64,000 nt of DNA from Girardinichthys multiradiatus (GCF_021462225.1 NC_061802.1:8699859-8763858), one strand, 5' to 3'. Positions 11,501-23,749 are shown, numbered from the stretch's first letter. The notes: generated from the letters alone by a model not told the origin. A program made the numbers and translations.

Positions 11501-13111
11501 CAGCTCCTTCTCAAAATATAAGCATATTGTGATGAAGTTCATTATTTTCCATAATGTCATGATGAAAATTTAACATTCATGTATTTTAGATTCATTGCAC
11601 ACTAACTGAAATATTTCAGGTCTTTTATTGTCTTAATACGGATGATTTTGGCATACAGCTCATGAAAACCCAAAATTCCTATCTCACAAAATTAGCATAT
11701 TTCATCCGACCAATAAAATAAAAATGTTTTTATACAAAAAACGTCAACCTTCAAATAATCATGTTCAGTTATGCACTCAATACTTGGTCGGGAATCCTTT
11801 GGCAGAAATGACTGCTTCAATGCGGCGTGGCATGGAGGCAATCAGCCTGTGGCACTGCTGAGGTCTTATGGAGGCCCAGGATGCTTCGATAGCGGCCTTT
11901 AGCTCATCCAGAGTGTTGGATCTTGAGTTTCTCAACGTTCTCTTCACAATATCCCACAGATTCTCTATGGGGTTCAGGTCAGGAGAGTTGGCAGGCCAAT
12001 TGAGCACAGTGATACCATGGTCAGTAAACCATTTACCAGTGGTTTTGGCACTGTGAGCAGGTGCCAGGTCGTGCTGAAAAATGAAATCTTCATCTCCATA
12101 AAGCTTTTCAGCAGATGGAAGCATGAAGTGATCCAAAATCTCCTGATAGCTAGCTGCATTGACCCTGCCCTTGATAAAACACAGTGGACCAACACCAGCA
12201 GCTGACACGGCACCCCAGACCATCACTGACTGTGGGTACTTGACACTGGACTTCTGGCATTTTGGCATTTCCTTCTCCCCAGTCTTCCTCCAGACTCTGG
12301 CACCTTGATTTCCGAATGACATGCAGAATTTGCTTTCATCCGAAAAAAGTACTTTGGACCACTGAGCAACAGTCCAGTGCTGCTTCTCTGTAGCCCAGGT
12401 CTGGGGAATGCGGCACCTGTAGCCCATTTCCTGCACACGCCTGTGCACGGTGGCTCTGGATGTTTCTACTCCAGACTCAGTCCACTGGTTCCGCAGGTCC
12501 CCCAAGGTCTGGAATCGGCCCTTCTCCACAATCTTCCTCAGGGTCCGGTCACCTCTTCTCGTTGTGCAGCGTTTTCTGCCACACTTTTTCCTTCCCACAG
12601 ACTTCCCACTGAGGTGCCTTGATACAGCACTCTGGGAACAGCCTATTCGTTCAGAAATGTCTTTCTGTGTCTTACCCTCTTGCTTGAGGGTGTCAATAGT
12701 GGCCTTCTGGACAGCAGTCAGGTCGGTAGTCTTACCCATGATTGGGGTTTTGAGTGATGAACCAGGCTGGGAGTTTTAAAGGCCTCAAGAATCTTTTGCA
12801 GGTGTTTAGAGTTAACTCGTTGATTCAGATGATTAGGTTCATAGCTCGTTTAGAGACCCTCTTAATGATATGCTAATTTTGTGAGATAGGAATTTTGGGT
12901 TTTCATGAGCTGTATGCCAAAATCATCCGTATTAAGACAATAAAAGACCTGAAATATTTCAGTTAGTGTTTGCATGAATCTAAAATATATGAATGTTAAA
13001 TTTTCATCATGACATTATGTTGACTGACCATGTGGCCCCAGACTTAAAATAAAGGAGTGGGGGAAAATAATGAACTTTATCACAATATGCTAATATTTTG
13101 AGAAGGGCCTG
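11501..13111 (-). mobile_element. Tc1/mariner transposon, family B (long TIR), complete copy
   Basis: Element flanked by TA (11499-11500 and 13112-13113). Inverted terminal repeats of roughly 200 bp occupy 11501-11703 and about 12868-13111; both begin CAG then CCTTCTCAAAATA and share cacaaaattagcatat at the inner end. The right repeat carries an extra 42 bases at about 13020-13061 that are absent from the two other copies of this family. It encodes one transposase on the minus strand and sits antisense in the cachd1 intron between exons 5 and 6. Confidence 0.94.
11777..12739 (-). CDS. Tc1 family B transposase, 320 aa, open
   Basis: Cut-and-paste transposase of the Tc1 family, acting in the nucleus on its own terminal repeats. 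The N-terminus (MGKTTDLTAVQKATIDTLK) begins a paired-like helix-turn-helix DNA-binding region with CSQSAVSRHLSGKS. The catalytic DD34E triad is visible as VLFSDESKF, FQHDLAPAHSAK and SPDLNPIENLWD, and the C-terminus is SAKGFPTKY. No stop interrupts it. Relative to the copy at 57937-58961 it lacks 14 residues between CRIPQ and TWATEKQHW, a deletion shared with the copy at 59345-60898. Whether this shortened form is active is unknown. Confidence 0.92.
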   Translation of the reverse strand: MGKTTDLTAVQKATIDTLKQEGKTQKDISERIGCSQSAVSRHLSGKSVGRKKCGRKRCTTRRGDRTLRKIVEKGRFQTLGDLRNQWTESGVETSRATVHRRVQEMGYRCRIPQTWATEKQHWTVAQWSKVLFSDESKFCMSFGNQGARVWRKTGEKEMPKCQKSSVKYPQSVMVWGAVSAAGVGPLCFIKGRVNAASYQEILDHFMLPSAEKLYGDEDFIFQHDLAPAHSAKTTGKWFTDHGITVLNWPANSPDLNPIENLWDIVKRTLRNSRSNTLDELKAAIEASWASIRPQQCHRLIASMPRRIEAVISAKGFPTKY

Positions 13112-13113
13112 TA

Positions 13114-14541
13114 TAAAACCCACTGATCAGGGTTTTTATTGGTCAATACTGAGTTTGTTTTTTTTTTTTTACATCTGAGCTGCTGATTCCTTTTTTTTAT
13201 ATTTTGATCACATTTGTCAGAATTGTAGCAAATTCAAAGTGTTGATTTTTATATTTAATTGAAAAACTAAATGAACAAACTCTGACTTTAGAAGTGCAGC
13301 TAGTTCTTTGAAAGAGGCTAGATGTGTAATTCCAACAACGCTTACCTTCAATTGTAAGTGTATAAACACACCAAAAATATGTTGTTTTTATATTTGTTAG
13401 CCAAAAAATGCGTTGAATGAACATCAAAAGATCAGATTCTCAGTATTTCATCTGGCGATCATTGGTTGAAGTAGACAAGGGAAAATTAGCTAGTTTTCTT
13501 CCCTGGGTACGTTTTGTAAACGCAACCTCACACAGAGAAAAAATGACTGCGGCTCTCCCATCAGTGAGCTCTGGGGAGGTTTCTACCACCTTTACCACCT
13601 GCTTACTGTACATGGAGCTTGATAAACTTACCAGCCTTGTTTGTCACAGTTCCTGTTGTTGTGAAGCCTTTTATTTGTTTCTTTATGGATGTAAGTAGCT
13701 ATGTTTTGCAGTTATTCCCATGTGTAGAGTGGCTACCGAAAATAGGCCGATGTGCCACATAATATTAAAAAGTTTGGGAAACATGAAGTCATGGAATACT
13801 TATTAAAATTTCCTGGACTTCTCCTCTGATCAACTTCCAAAAGAGAAGCATCCATTTAAAAATGATTCACTTTAGATTAATTTCTATGAATTGTTGGACT
13901 TGTCAACAATTTCTGCTCTGGCAATTTTGTTATAAATGGTTATTTCTTAATGTCAGTTTTTAGTTACCTCTGCCAGAAAGTTCTTGTAGAAAAGGTTGGA
14001 TTTTTCTGAAAGGTTTCAGTATGAAAATATGTTACTTCAATAAAAGATTTTTTATTTTAAAATATTTTACACAGCTGCGCTAGCATAAACATGTCCACAA
14101 CTGTGCATGTTTTTGCTTTTAAAGAACCCATTTCTAACCTACAAACTAGCACAACTAAAGCTTATTTTGACTCATTCTTATTTGCAATATGATGGCCAAA
14201 GTTTATATTGTAAAAAACATTATGTCACACAACAATAGTCAGTAAATCGTAGAAATAATTTACTAACTATTGTTGTGTGACATAATTTTGACAAATTCTG
14301 GGCATTTTGTGCTGAAACAAGTAGCCATCTTATAGTCAGGAGATTAAGCTTTGGATTCCAGCTTCTTTCCTTGCCACGTGTTGATGTTCCATTGGGCAAG
14401 GCACATGGAGAGTGTGCCATATCAGGGATGGTAATTTGTGGTGTGTTTTGATATAATTCAATAAGAGTAATTAATCTACAATAGAGATGTGTTTTTTAAT
14501 GAAGGACCAGCCGCCTTATGTACCTGTTGCATCTCTTCCAG
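13114..14541. other. cachd1 intron with a hairpin
   Basis: No exon is seen. It holds a long inverted repeat at 14221-14284, listed separately; otherwise AT-rich and unassigned. Confidence 0.6.
14221..14284. repeat. Long hairpin: 27-bp arms, 10-bp loop
   Basis: The left arm at 14221-14247 begins tatgtcacacaacaatag. The right arm at 14258-14284 is its reverse complement with one mismatch (C against T at arm position 20). The loop is cgtagaaata. It encodes nothing and lies about 260 bp before cachd1 exon 6. Confidence 0.97.
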
Positions 14542-14691
14542 GTTTCATCATGACTGTGAGCCGGCCCTGTTACTTTGGTAACATGCTCCTGGGCGTGGTT
14601 GGCGTGGATGTGAACCTGGCTTACATCCTCGAGGATGTCACCTACTACCAAGACTCGCTGGCTTCTTATACGTTTCTCATTGACAACAAAG
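14542..14691 (+). CDS. cachd1: cachd1 exon 6, first Cache region
   Basis: Acceptor tctcttccag, donor caaag|gtcaga; codes w305-w354. It contains FIMTVSRPCYFGNMLLGV, GVDVNLAYILEDVTYYQ and ASYTFLIDNKG, the family's Cache strand and loop pattern. Phase 1 at both ends. Confidence 0.96.
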
Positions 14692-16109
14692 GTCAGACAT
14701 ATAGGCACTTACAGGGAAATCATGTCTCTGATTCATGCAGAATGTTGAGCCAATCCAGATCTCACTTTTATCCAGATGTCACGTTAGTCCAGATCTCAGT
14801 CTGTAATTCATACCTTCTTGGCAGGGAAGTGAAACATTAGCAAGGTTTTTATTAGATGGCACTGATGGGGGGGGGGAGCCTGGCTTGGTCAACTGATTAA
14901 ATGCTTAAAAAATACGCAATTTAGGTAAAAATCCTTAAAAAAGCTTTACCATTTTTTATTCATTTGCGTAACAATATGGCATGAAACTGTTGCTTATTAC
15001 TACACCAACATTATTAGTGCTGCAACTCACATCAAAGCTTAACACAGACACTCAAATGATTTGCTGCTATTTAATTTTAAAAGAAAGAATGTGTCTTTAA
15101 GCGTCTTTCATTTCCTGAACCAAATGAGTCACTTAAGCCCTAGAAGAAGCCAAAGCACAAATCTATATTATTCTCTACTACAGTGTAAATCTAACTTTCC
15201 TGAACCTTTTCTTTTATTGTTGATTGAATCTGAAAACAAAACTGCAAAGACAAAAACTGAAACATCATTAATGCAACAGGACTTTCCCTTTCGTAGAAAA
15301 AAGGCCTTTATCCACACAAATGTAAACTGAACTGTATAATGTAGTTTGCCTTGTGACTCATTGCATTAGAGGTTTTATGTCTGATTTCTAATCTATGTAT
15401 TTTGTAAAGCTTTGACCTGCTGATACCAATGTTGGCTGAGTCCAAGTCGCCTTTTGGAACTCTTAAGATACGAAAATACAAGAACAATATTCAAAATATT
15501 GTTTCTAGCCTCACCACCGTAAGCAGGCATTCATCATTTAAATAATAATCACAGGGAACACGTATGTGAGAGAGCAGTTACTGTAAAACAGGGTTTGCTA
15601 TTTTTAAACAAAGACAAAATGGTTACATGATAACTTTCCTTAGTATTTTTTATTAGCATTGTTAGCATAATTAGTTCCATTAGCATTACTCAATAACAGT
15701 CATCACGTGTATTTCTTATGTAGAATGTAGATCCTTACCTAAACTTTGAGATTCCCAAAAGCCTGCCGACGTTTTCCAAATGCATCATGTTCCATAAGAA
15801 ACAGACATTAAAAGCTTAGGATATCAAACAGAGCATCTGTGAAGTATTCTGTTCTGCCTTTCTGTTTTCTGCTGAAAGTCTCGCTCTCTATCGCAGACTG
15901 AATGAACCTCATTGTTTCCTTTGAAAACAGCTTCTCAAAACCTGCTTTCACTGATTTCATTTTAAACATGTGACTGATGCTGAAAACAATGCTGGGTGTT
16001 TTTCACTTGGGAACAGCATCCACAGCAAATAAGTGGATCTATGTTGGTCAGGTTGAATGTTGATTTAAAACATTAAACAAATACACTTTTACTGTTTTCA
16101 TCTTGCAAG
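14692..16109. other. cachd1 intron, nothing recognised
   Basis: AT-rich sequence with a G run at about 14867-14876. I see no exon and no element that I can name. Confidence 0.5.
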
Positions 16110-16233
16110 GTTACACCCTGATGCACCCATCACTGACCAGACCCTACCTGATGACAGAGCCGCCCCTGCACACGGATATTATCCACTATGAGAACATCCC
16201 AGGTTTCCCAGCTGTCCGACAGAACATCCTTGG
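16110..16233 (+). CDS. cachd1: cachd1 exon 7, Cache region
   Basis: Acceptor tcttgcaag, donor cttgg|gtgagg; codes w355-w395: YTLMHPSLTRPYLMTEPPLH, TDIIHYENIPG and VRQNIL. It is a strong family match and joins in frame on both sides. Confidence 0.96.
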
Positions 16234-16364
16234 GTGAGGGAAGATAAAGAACCGGTCAAGAATAAAGAAAAGAACTGTAGCTGAAATTGCTCTAGGCAGG
16301 GACCTTCAGGTGGGAAGAATTTGGGTCGAATTTTGCAATAAGTTTTTAATTTCTGTGTTTGCAG

Positions 16365-16482
16365 CCTCCCTTTAGGCAGTCAGGTAATTGCTGTCCCCGT
16401 CAACTCTTCCCTTTCCTGGCACACCAACCGGCTCAGAGACAACAGCAAAGATGCATACAATGTCAGCTATGCATGGAAACTG
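16365..16482 (+). CDS. cachd1: cachd1 exon 8, Cache region
   Basis: Acceptor tgtttgcag, donor aaactg|gtaggt; codes w396-w435: LPLGSQVIAVPVNSSLSWH and KDAYNVSYAWKL. Two N-glycosylation sequons (NSS, NVS) suit an extracellular position. Confidence 0.96.
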
Positions 16483-18600
16483 GTAGGTGTTCAGTTGGCC
16501 TGTGGACCCAATAACCACCGCAGACATGTCAGAATTATCCATGTTTACCTCTCTGTTTAAAGCACTTTATCATCACTCTAAAGTCCTGCCAAGATTTATG
16601 TTCTCGTCTTCCACCCTCTTAAATTAGTCAGCGTAACAAAACCCATTAAGCCCCAACACCCAGAACCTGTGTGAATCTTTCCTTCAGAGGCCCAGAAGCG
16701 TTATGTATTTGGAACAAATGGCAACGGGACGCCACATCATCATCATGCCAGTTTGAGTCTTTCTGCTTCCTGACATTTAGACTTTTTGGCAGGAGTAGGA
16801 AAATCACCTTTAATTTCAGCATGCCGCTTTACTTCTTTTTAAATGCTTTCTGACAATAAGGCTATTTTGTTCAAACAAGAGCAGTTCAAACAAGTTACGT
16901 TTGACATGTGTTTGGCAGCACTGTGGGTTTTTTAAAGGACTTTCCAGAGCCAGAACATCACTAAACTGGCCTAGTAAAATATAATTTGAGAAGAGAGTTG
17001 TTTCCCACACAGGTCACCCCTTTTTGCGGTTTTAACAGTATCCAAGTAAGTTGAAACAGTAATTTATTTGAAAAGATGGTTGCCCTCTATTTTCTCATTG
17101 AGTTTTTAAGACCAGTCTGGATCTTTATAAAACCTATTTTTAGTACCTCTGAAAAACTGCCTGATTTCACAGTGAAGAACCCGGTGATAGACAAATGGTA
17201 CAGAGTTCATTTAAAATCGTTGTGGGAAAAGCAGTTTTTAGAGGGACACATCTCCCTGCAGCTATAAAACATTGCCTCTGTGAAATCAAGCTCATCTTTA
17301 AAAACAAGAATGCTGCAGGTAAAAGAGTTTCTCGCAGATTCACATAACTACATTTCCTTGCATTAACTTGTGAGGACATCATAGAAGAGAATTTGAAACA
17401 TCCCCAAGGTGGGTAAAAGGGACCAGGATGAAAAGTCCTGGGTAAAAAAAGGACAAAATTTAAATGAGAAATGCATGATTCCAAGGGAGTCTTGAAAGGA
17501 TTGTTAAAGTGCAGATCTTGCTATTATAATTTAATATTTTATTTTTATAAAGTATGAAAAAAGGAAAAGGAAATGTGGAAAAATGGTTGTTCTAAAGCAT
17601 AAATATCTGAATTTCTAAGCAAAATAAAGTGGTTTATGTGTTGCTTTCTATGAAACTGACATCTCTTACCTTTAATTTGCTCCATCACAATCTAATTGTT
17701 TTTGTCAAACTTTTTGAACATTTTGGTTTTTGATTTACTGACTGAAAATCCATTAATAGAATCATTCCAAGGTCAAGTCAGAGTCATTTCATAGTTTTGT
17801 TTTGGCCGGCCTATAAGCCATGTTAGATGAGAATTTTAAATTGGACCTGTGGTTCCTCAACTGGGTGTGTTTGAAATACAAAGCAAAGCTCTGAACTGCT
17901 ATTTTATGAATAATACCAAACAGAACAAAGATCCAATATCGCTAAGTGTGCTTTAAATAATCAGTATTTAGTGCTGGATAATTCATTCAGGTTTGACAAC
18001 TCAAAGTGTTAGAGATGTAAAAAAATAAAGCTGATCTAATTTAGTTCAACTGTTAAAGAAATCCACCAAAGAAACTGTAAATGAACCCTTTTTCTTGTTG
18101 CTGAATCGGAACCCAACCTGATGATGGTTTTTATATTGTGTTTTAAAAGCAGACGGAAAATCAAGAAATCTGAGCCTGGAAAAATTACTCTGAATATCAT
18201 GAATTATAAAACATTTCGTCTTGTACTTGATCTGTCTGTGCTTGTAGATTTTCAGATAATAAAGTGGACCAGAAACACAAAGAAATGTATATGAAAATGT
18301 GAATTTATCCATTTTGCAGAGCTCTGTTGCCTGGCACATATTTTGTAAAGTGACGGGTCTTGTTGCACATGATCTCTTAATTAGTCAATGGCCATGAACT
18401 TATTTTAAATTTAGACGATTATTTTACACCTAAGTTTCATAAATTTACAATCTTTGTTCCTTATCAGAAGATGTTTTAAAAACAGGGACATACAAAAGAG
18501 GATAAATGTATTGCATTATTGGGGTTTGTTTAACTGGACTTCTTATTCGTAACATTATCCATAAAAACATCCAGTAAGCTCTCCTTCTCCTTTCCTTTAG
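16483..18600. other. cachd1 intron, nothing recognised
   Basis: About 2.1 kb of AT-rich sequence with no exon or clear transposon. Confidence 0.5.
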
Positions 18601-18769
18601 GTCCAGGACACGTCGTTTATTCTGTGCATTGTGTACGTGCAGCCAGAGATCCCAGTGAAGCAGCTGAAGAACCTGAACACAGCTCCCAGCTCTAAGTTGC
18701 TGTACCATCGCTTAGACCTGCTGGGTCAGCCCAGTTCCTGCCTACACTTCAAGCAGCTCGCCACTGTTG
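18601..18769 (+). CDS. cachd1: cachd1 exon 9
   Basis: Acceptor ttcctttag, donor gttg|gtaaga; codes w436-w491: VQDTSFILCIVYVQPEIPVK, NTAPSSKLLYHRLDLLGQP and CLHFKQLATV. It matches the CACHD1 segment between the two Cache regions. Confidence 0.96.
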
Positions 18770-18850
18770 GTAAGACAAACTCTAAATTCAACAGACCTTT
18801 ATTATAATCTTACTTAGTCTAACTCTACTGTCCCTCTGTGTGTTTCTTAG

Positions 18851-18993
18851 AATCCCCCACGGTGATGCTGTCAGCTGGTAGTTTCTCCTCTCCTTATGAG
18901 CATCTCAGTCAGCCGGAAACAAAGCGGATGGTGGAGCACTACACGGCCTACCTCAGTGATAACACCAGGCTTATTGCCAACCCAGGCCTCAAG
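18851..18993 (+). CDS. cachd1: cachd1 exon 10
   Basis: Acceptor gtttcttag, donor ctcaag|gtacac; codes w492-w539, including MLSAGSFSSPYEHLSQPETK and HYTAYLSDNTRLIANPGLK. It is nearly identical to the family and is followed by a 696-bp intron without recognised elements. Confidence 0.96.
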
Positions 18994-19689
18994 GTACACA
19001 GCCCTTTAAAACATACATGACTGCAGGCACACACATTCACGCGTGAATAGTTCACTTTTTTACCTAACAAACACATCTCACACACCCTGCCCTGAGGTCG
19101 GACTGGAGACCTGTTTACATACCTTCCTGACTGTATGACACTTTCAAACGGATGAACTATATCCTATTTTAATCCTGAGATGTTTTGTGCAGGACTGTTC
19201 TTCGTAGGTTTTATACCTAACTGTTTTCTCTAAAAAAAAAAGTTATGCAACTTTAAGAAGAAGGGGATAAACTCCCACAAAGGTTTTGGCATTCTGTGTG
19301 GATTCCTTTCCTCGGGGGAGTTGGAGTTGGAACTCCGAAGCTTGAATCCCACTACAGATTCCCAGGCTAGTCTTAAAGACCCCCTCCGGTGACCTCATCA
19401 CCCCTTTCAAACTCAGTGGTTTGTCTCAGGAGGGTTCAGGGAGGGGATTTTTCCAAGCCTTAGGATTAATCAATCTGATGTATTTCCCCTAATGCTACCT
19501 AAAAGATGGATTCCCATTTTTAACACCTCTTTTCTTCAAAGGAACAGAATTTGTCATTTCTTTCTTGAAGCAAACATTGCAAAAACAATTTCACAACTTA
19601 CCCAAAATGTATCCAACTTTCTTCATCCCCTGCTATTTCTCTTCATCCCTTTTCTCATCTTTCATCCCTCCTTCCTTTCCCCTCCGCAG

Positions 19690-19871
19690 TCCTCTGTCAG
19701 GAATGAGGTTATGGCGACCAGTCATGTTACGGATGAGTGGATGACACTAATGGAAATGAGTAGCCTCAACTGCTACATTGTGCGACGTTACATAGCAACG
19801 CCCAGCGGGGTGCTCCGAATTTACCCAGGATCTCTGATGGACAAAGCATTCGACCCGACCCGCAGACAATG
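19690..19871 (+). CDS. cachd1: cachd1 exon 11
   Basis: Acceptor ccctccgcag after a long pyrimidine tract, donor caatg|gtgagg; codes w540-w599: SVRNEVMATSHVTDEWM, NCYIVRRYIATPSGVLRIYP and MDKAFDPTRRQW. It leads into the second Cache region; the Trp codon is split by the intron. Confidence 0.96.
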
Positions 19872-20984
19872 GTGAGGTTTACTTTGGTGGGTTTACAGAG
19901 GGGGGCAAGACGACATGAAAGGTGTTTGATTTGAATGGTTTTGAAATTTGCTCCTGCTAAAGAGAAATAAAATATGTAATGTTCACAAGTTCAATCTGGT
20001 AAAGTTAGTCTCATGAAATCTTTAAATTTAGGTCACTGAGTAAAAAGTGAAACGTTTTTGTTTTTTTTGACTTACTTAAGAGTTAAATGTTAAATTTATG
20101 TTTTCTGAATAATAATTACCATAACTACCTCCTGTGGCTTTCCAAGCATAATTTTTGTTTTTTAAAGATCAATAATAGATGTATAAAATGTGGTAAAAAA
20201 AATATATATTGTTATACCAATAAATTTGTATCCTGTTTAGCAGTTTTTCTTTCCATTGTACTTTAATTTATTTTACTAACTTTAATAGATCTAAAGTTTA
20301 TTCTAACGTTGCAAATGTTCTAATTTAATCAGTTAAATCTTTCTAAATTTCTTGAACTTTCTTTTATGTTACATTTGTTTTCTATCCCATTTTTCTTTCT
20401 CTTTTTACCTTTCTCTATGTGTCCCTGCTTTACTATGCAAATCAGTTGTATTTTATCTGTAGCTAAAAGGAGAAATAGTTGTGATCCATGTCTGGAAAAA
20501 TCTAATGGAGTGGAAACTCTGGCATAACAGGACTGTAAAGGCCAAACAGACTTCTCATAAAATTTGGTGAAAGTCACTGAAATTAACTGTTTATTTGCAG
20601 TTCTAACCTAATACTAGCTAGCCTCACAAAACTTAGCAAATCCAACGCCTTTTGCAACTTTGAACTACAACGTGCTCAACATATATGTGACATGATCCCC
20701 AGAACAGAGTTGTGACTTTTGAGGCAAATTAAATGTAGCAAAACCTTAAAAGAACATCATGTGAGAGGTTCCCAACACAGAGCATGCTAGCAAAGTTTCT
20801 TTAAAACAAACCCTGTCAGGTTAGTTAATGTGATTAGATTGTCTTAGGAATATAGTTTAGCTCAGGTAAAGGTAAATGTAAAAACATGTTTATCGGAAAT
20901 CAACTTTGACATTAATTAGGGTTTACAATTTGTTCAGGTCTGTTGTGATTTGAAATGCCTGTAAAAGCACTAAATCACTTGTTT

Positions 20985-21620
20985 TGCAGTTTTTTGTTTG
21001 TTTTGTTTTTTTGATAACATTTGAAGAGAGTTATTTAATTTGAGTTAGTTATGATGATTATGACTTACAACTAATGAAACCCAAAATTAGTTTCTCAGAA
21101 AATCTTTATATTATCTTAAAATGTGACTTGCTTACCATTATAAGACTTATAAAAAAATGTTTTTAATACAGAAATGTTAGAGCCATGTTGTGCTATAGAA
21201 ACGTAGCTGGCTGCTCAGAATGCTGTACGCTCATGTTGGGAAGTTAAGTTAAAAAAAAATGCCGGCAGAAAAACAGGAATCCTTAAGAGGAATTTGAGGC
21301 TAAGTCCATTCAAGATAAGCTGGAGGGCACAGCAGTGGCACAGGCTGATCGCCTCCATGGCATGTCACATTGATGCAATAATTAATGCAAAAGGAGCCCC
21401 AACCATAGGATGAGTGCATATTATGCACAGTTCATGGACATTTCCGTTTAAAGTTCCTCTTTTATTGGTCTTATGTCATAATCAAATTTTCTGTGGAAGT
21501 GACTTTAGATTTCGATAGGTATAAGCCATAATTATCAAAGTTATTGAAAATAAACGCTTGAAATCACTCTGCATGTATTAAATCTGTATATGGATCTCAC
21601 TACATGAAGTTTTCATTGGT
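20985..21620 (+). mobile_element. Decayed Tc1-like element with internal deletion
   Basis: A left terminal-like segment (acccaaaattagtttctcaga) and a right segment (tttattggtctt) flank a short stretch translating roughly as RLIASMACHIDAIINAKGAP, the C-terminal signature of Tc1 transposases. Most of the coding region is gone. Limits are approximate. Confidence 0.5.
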
Positions 21621-21699
21621 TGTTCGTATTTGCACCTGTTTCAGTGAGCAAATACGTAAATGAACTTCATGAGGTTAACCCTCTGACTGTGTCATATAG

Positions 21700-21810
21700 G
21701 TACCAGCATGCTGTGGCTAACCCTGGCCTCATCACCTTCACCGGCCCCTATCTGGATGTTGGCGGCGCCGGTTACGTCGTCACCATCAGCCACACCATTC
21801 ATGCCTCCAG
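21700..21810 (+). CDS. cachd1: cachd1 exon 12, second Cache region
   Basis: Acceptor gtcatatag, donor ctccag|gtgaaa; codes w600-w636: YQHAVANPGLITFTGPYLDV then GGAGYVVTISHTIH, a conserved Cache core with a Gly-rich turn. Confidence 0.96.
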
Positions 21811-22637
21811 GTGAAAAACATGGTTATAGATTAATAGTAGTGAACGGAATGATGTCCGGTCTGGTCTGTTTCCTCTAGATTAATAATGATGTTAATTATT
21901 GATGAATTGGCGTAAGCCTTCTGCTCAACAGAGCCACTGTTGTAAGGAAAGACTTTGTATGCATCAAGCCTTTTAACCAGGGGCCATTTCTGTGGAACTC
22001 CACTATCTCTGAAAACAGAAAATAATTTGGCACAAACCAAAACATACCATTGACTGACTCGTATATTGCTTTCAAGTGAATCAACTAATCTGTGTTCTGT
22101 CATAATTGTCTTTGAATCTGTTCTTCCAAAGTGCCCTCAAGCAAATCAGTGTAGTGTTAGAACCTCCAGTAGTAGGGAAAAATAAGAAGACAAATGGAGA
22201 ATTAGTTGGCTTGTTGGTGAAAGAGAGATTGAGAAACATCTAACGAGAGTCCCAGGCAGAGATTAAAATGTTTATTTGTAGGTCAGTGAGCGTAAAATAC
22301 AACAGAGCACCACCGGGTTGCTTACAGCATCTCAATCTAAACTGTTTATCCGAGCCCCTTCAACTATTCTGGATATAAATAAACACCCAATGTAAGGGTG
22401 TGTGATGAGGCAGGGTTTATGTTTTGTAGTTGGATTGTTCAGTGAGTGTGACAAATTGTATGTTACACTGAGCCAGATTTTAAAATAATGTATTTTTGGT
22501 GTCTTTTTTTTTTTTTTTTTTTTCAAAGATCTGTATAAAAGTTGGATAAATAATTCGCAGAATTTCCATTTTTACAGTTTTTTTTTTTTTTTCCTTCCAA
22601 ATGACTCATTTTTCAGTTTTTTCTGCTCGGTCTGCAG
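21811..22637. other. cachd1 intron with T tracts
   Basis: No exon is seen. Two poly-T runs (about 22505-22524 and 22578-22591) precede the next acceptor. No named element. Confidence 0.5.
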
Positions 22638-22760
22638 CTCTCAGATGGCCCCTGGTTATGCAGTGGCAGTGATGGGTATAGACTTCACTCTTCGCTACTT
22701 CTATAAGGTCCTGCTGGATCTGTTGCCCATCTGCAACCAGGACAAAGGCCATAAGATCAG
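22638..22760 (+). CDS. cachd1: cachd1 exon 13, second Cache region
   Basis: Acceptor tctgcag, donor atcag|gttggt; codes w637-w677: MAPGYAVAVMGIDFTLRYFY and KVLLDLLPICNQDKGHKI. Frame is kept on both sides. Confidence 0.96.
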
Positions 22761-23251
22761 GTTGGTGGAGACGCGATTTTTCACTTGTCCTTGCAGATAA
22801 GTCCCTTCTTTCCCTCCATGCCCCCTGTGTGTCTTTGCAAGTTTACAGCATTCATGTTTAACTGGGCAAGAACAAAAGTTGCTGAGAGACCGAGAAGGCT
22901 ACAGAAAGAAGGAAAAAGAAATAAGCTGATTAACCGGACTCCTGTGCGAGATCTGCATCAGTACCACATAACGTTATCCATCTTTTCTTTCTTTCATCCC
23001 CTCCCATTTCTCTGTTGTTCTTCAGTTTTCCCCCCTTGTTTTTTATTGGATTTGTCAGCCATGTAAAACAGCTTTGGTTTGTAAGGGAGTTGCAACAGGA
23101 AAAAGCTGCATATGGCAAAACATTTGAGGAGCAGCCGGAAGTAGAATGCAGCCAGCGTATCCAGTTGAAAGAAGGCTGTTATAGAGGGGAAAGGGAGGAA
23201 ATGGTAACTCTGACGCTATTTGAAGTTACTTATATTTGTTCTGTAATGCAG

Positions 23252-23351
23252 GTGCTTCATAATGGAGGACAGAGGATACCTGGTTGCTCACCCTACTCTC
23301 ATTGACCCCAAAGGTCATGCCCCTGCTGAACAGCAGCACATCACACACAAG
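23252..23351 (+). CDS. cachd1: cachd1 exon 14
   Basis: Acceptor tgtaatgcag, donor cacaag|gtaaag; codes w678-w711: CFIMEDRGYLVAHPTLIDP then HAPAEQQHITHK. It completes the second Cache region. Confidence 0.96.
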
Positions 23352-23749
23352 GTAAAGGGTTCATAGATAAGAACAGTGAGGTTACGTTTGATTCCTGTGA
23401 TCATGCCCATCGTTGCAAAGTATTAAATCATAGAATAGGATGAAGAGAAAGGAATTTATATTCAAATCTTCTTTTTGTTTTGCCTACTTTTTATCAGTTA
23501 CAACATGTTCTAAGTAAAAACAAATATTACCTTTCAGACTAAAAGGAAGAAGAAAATGACTACCAGTGTTGTGGTTACATCACATAAAGCTTTGAAACTA
23601 AGTTAAAAACACATGGCAGTGTTAGTTATAATGATGGTAAAATGAGCCGTTAGCCAGCGCCACTAGTCACAGCATATTTTAATAACCATCAACTGTTAAA
23701 TAGTTGTACCCTGGGTTTATTGTGTATATGACCACTATAGCAAGCCAGG

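Noticed and set aside
12385..12420. The 42-base difference between family B copies as an intron
   Set aside because: It starts with GT on the coding strand but ends CTG, not AG, and its removal is in frame, so a deletion is simpler.
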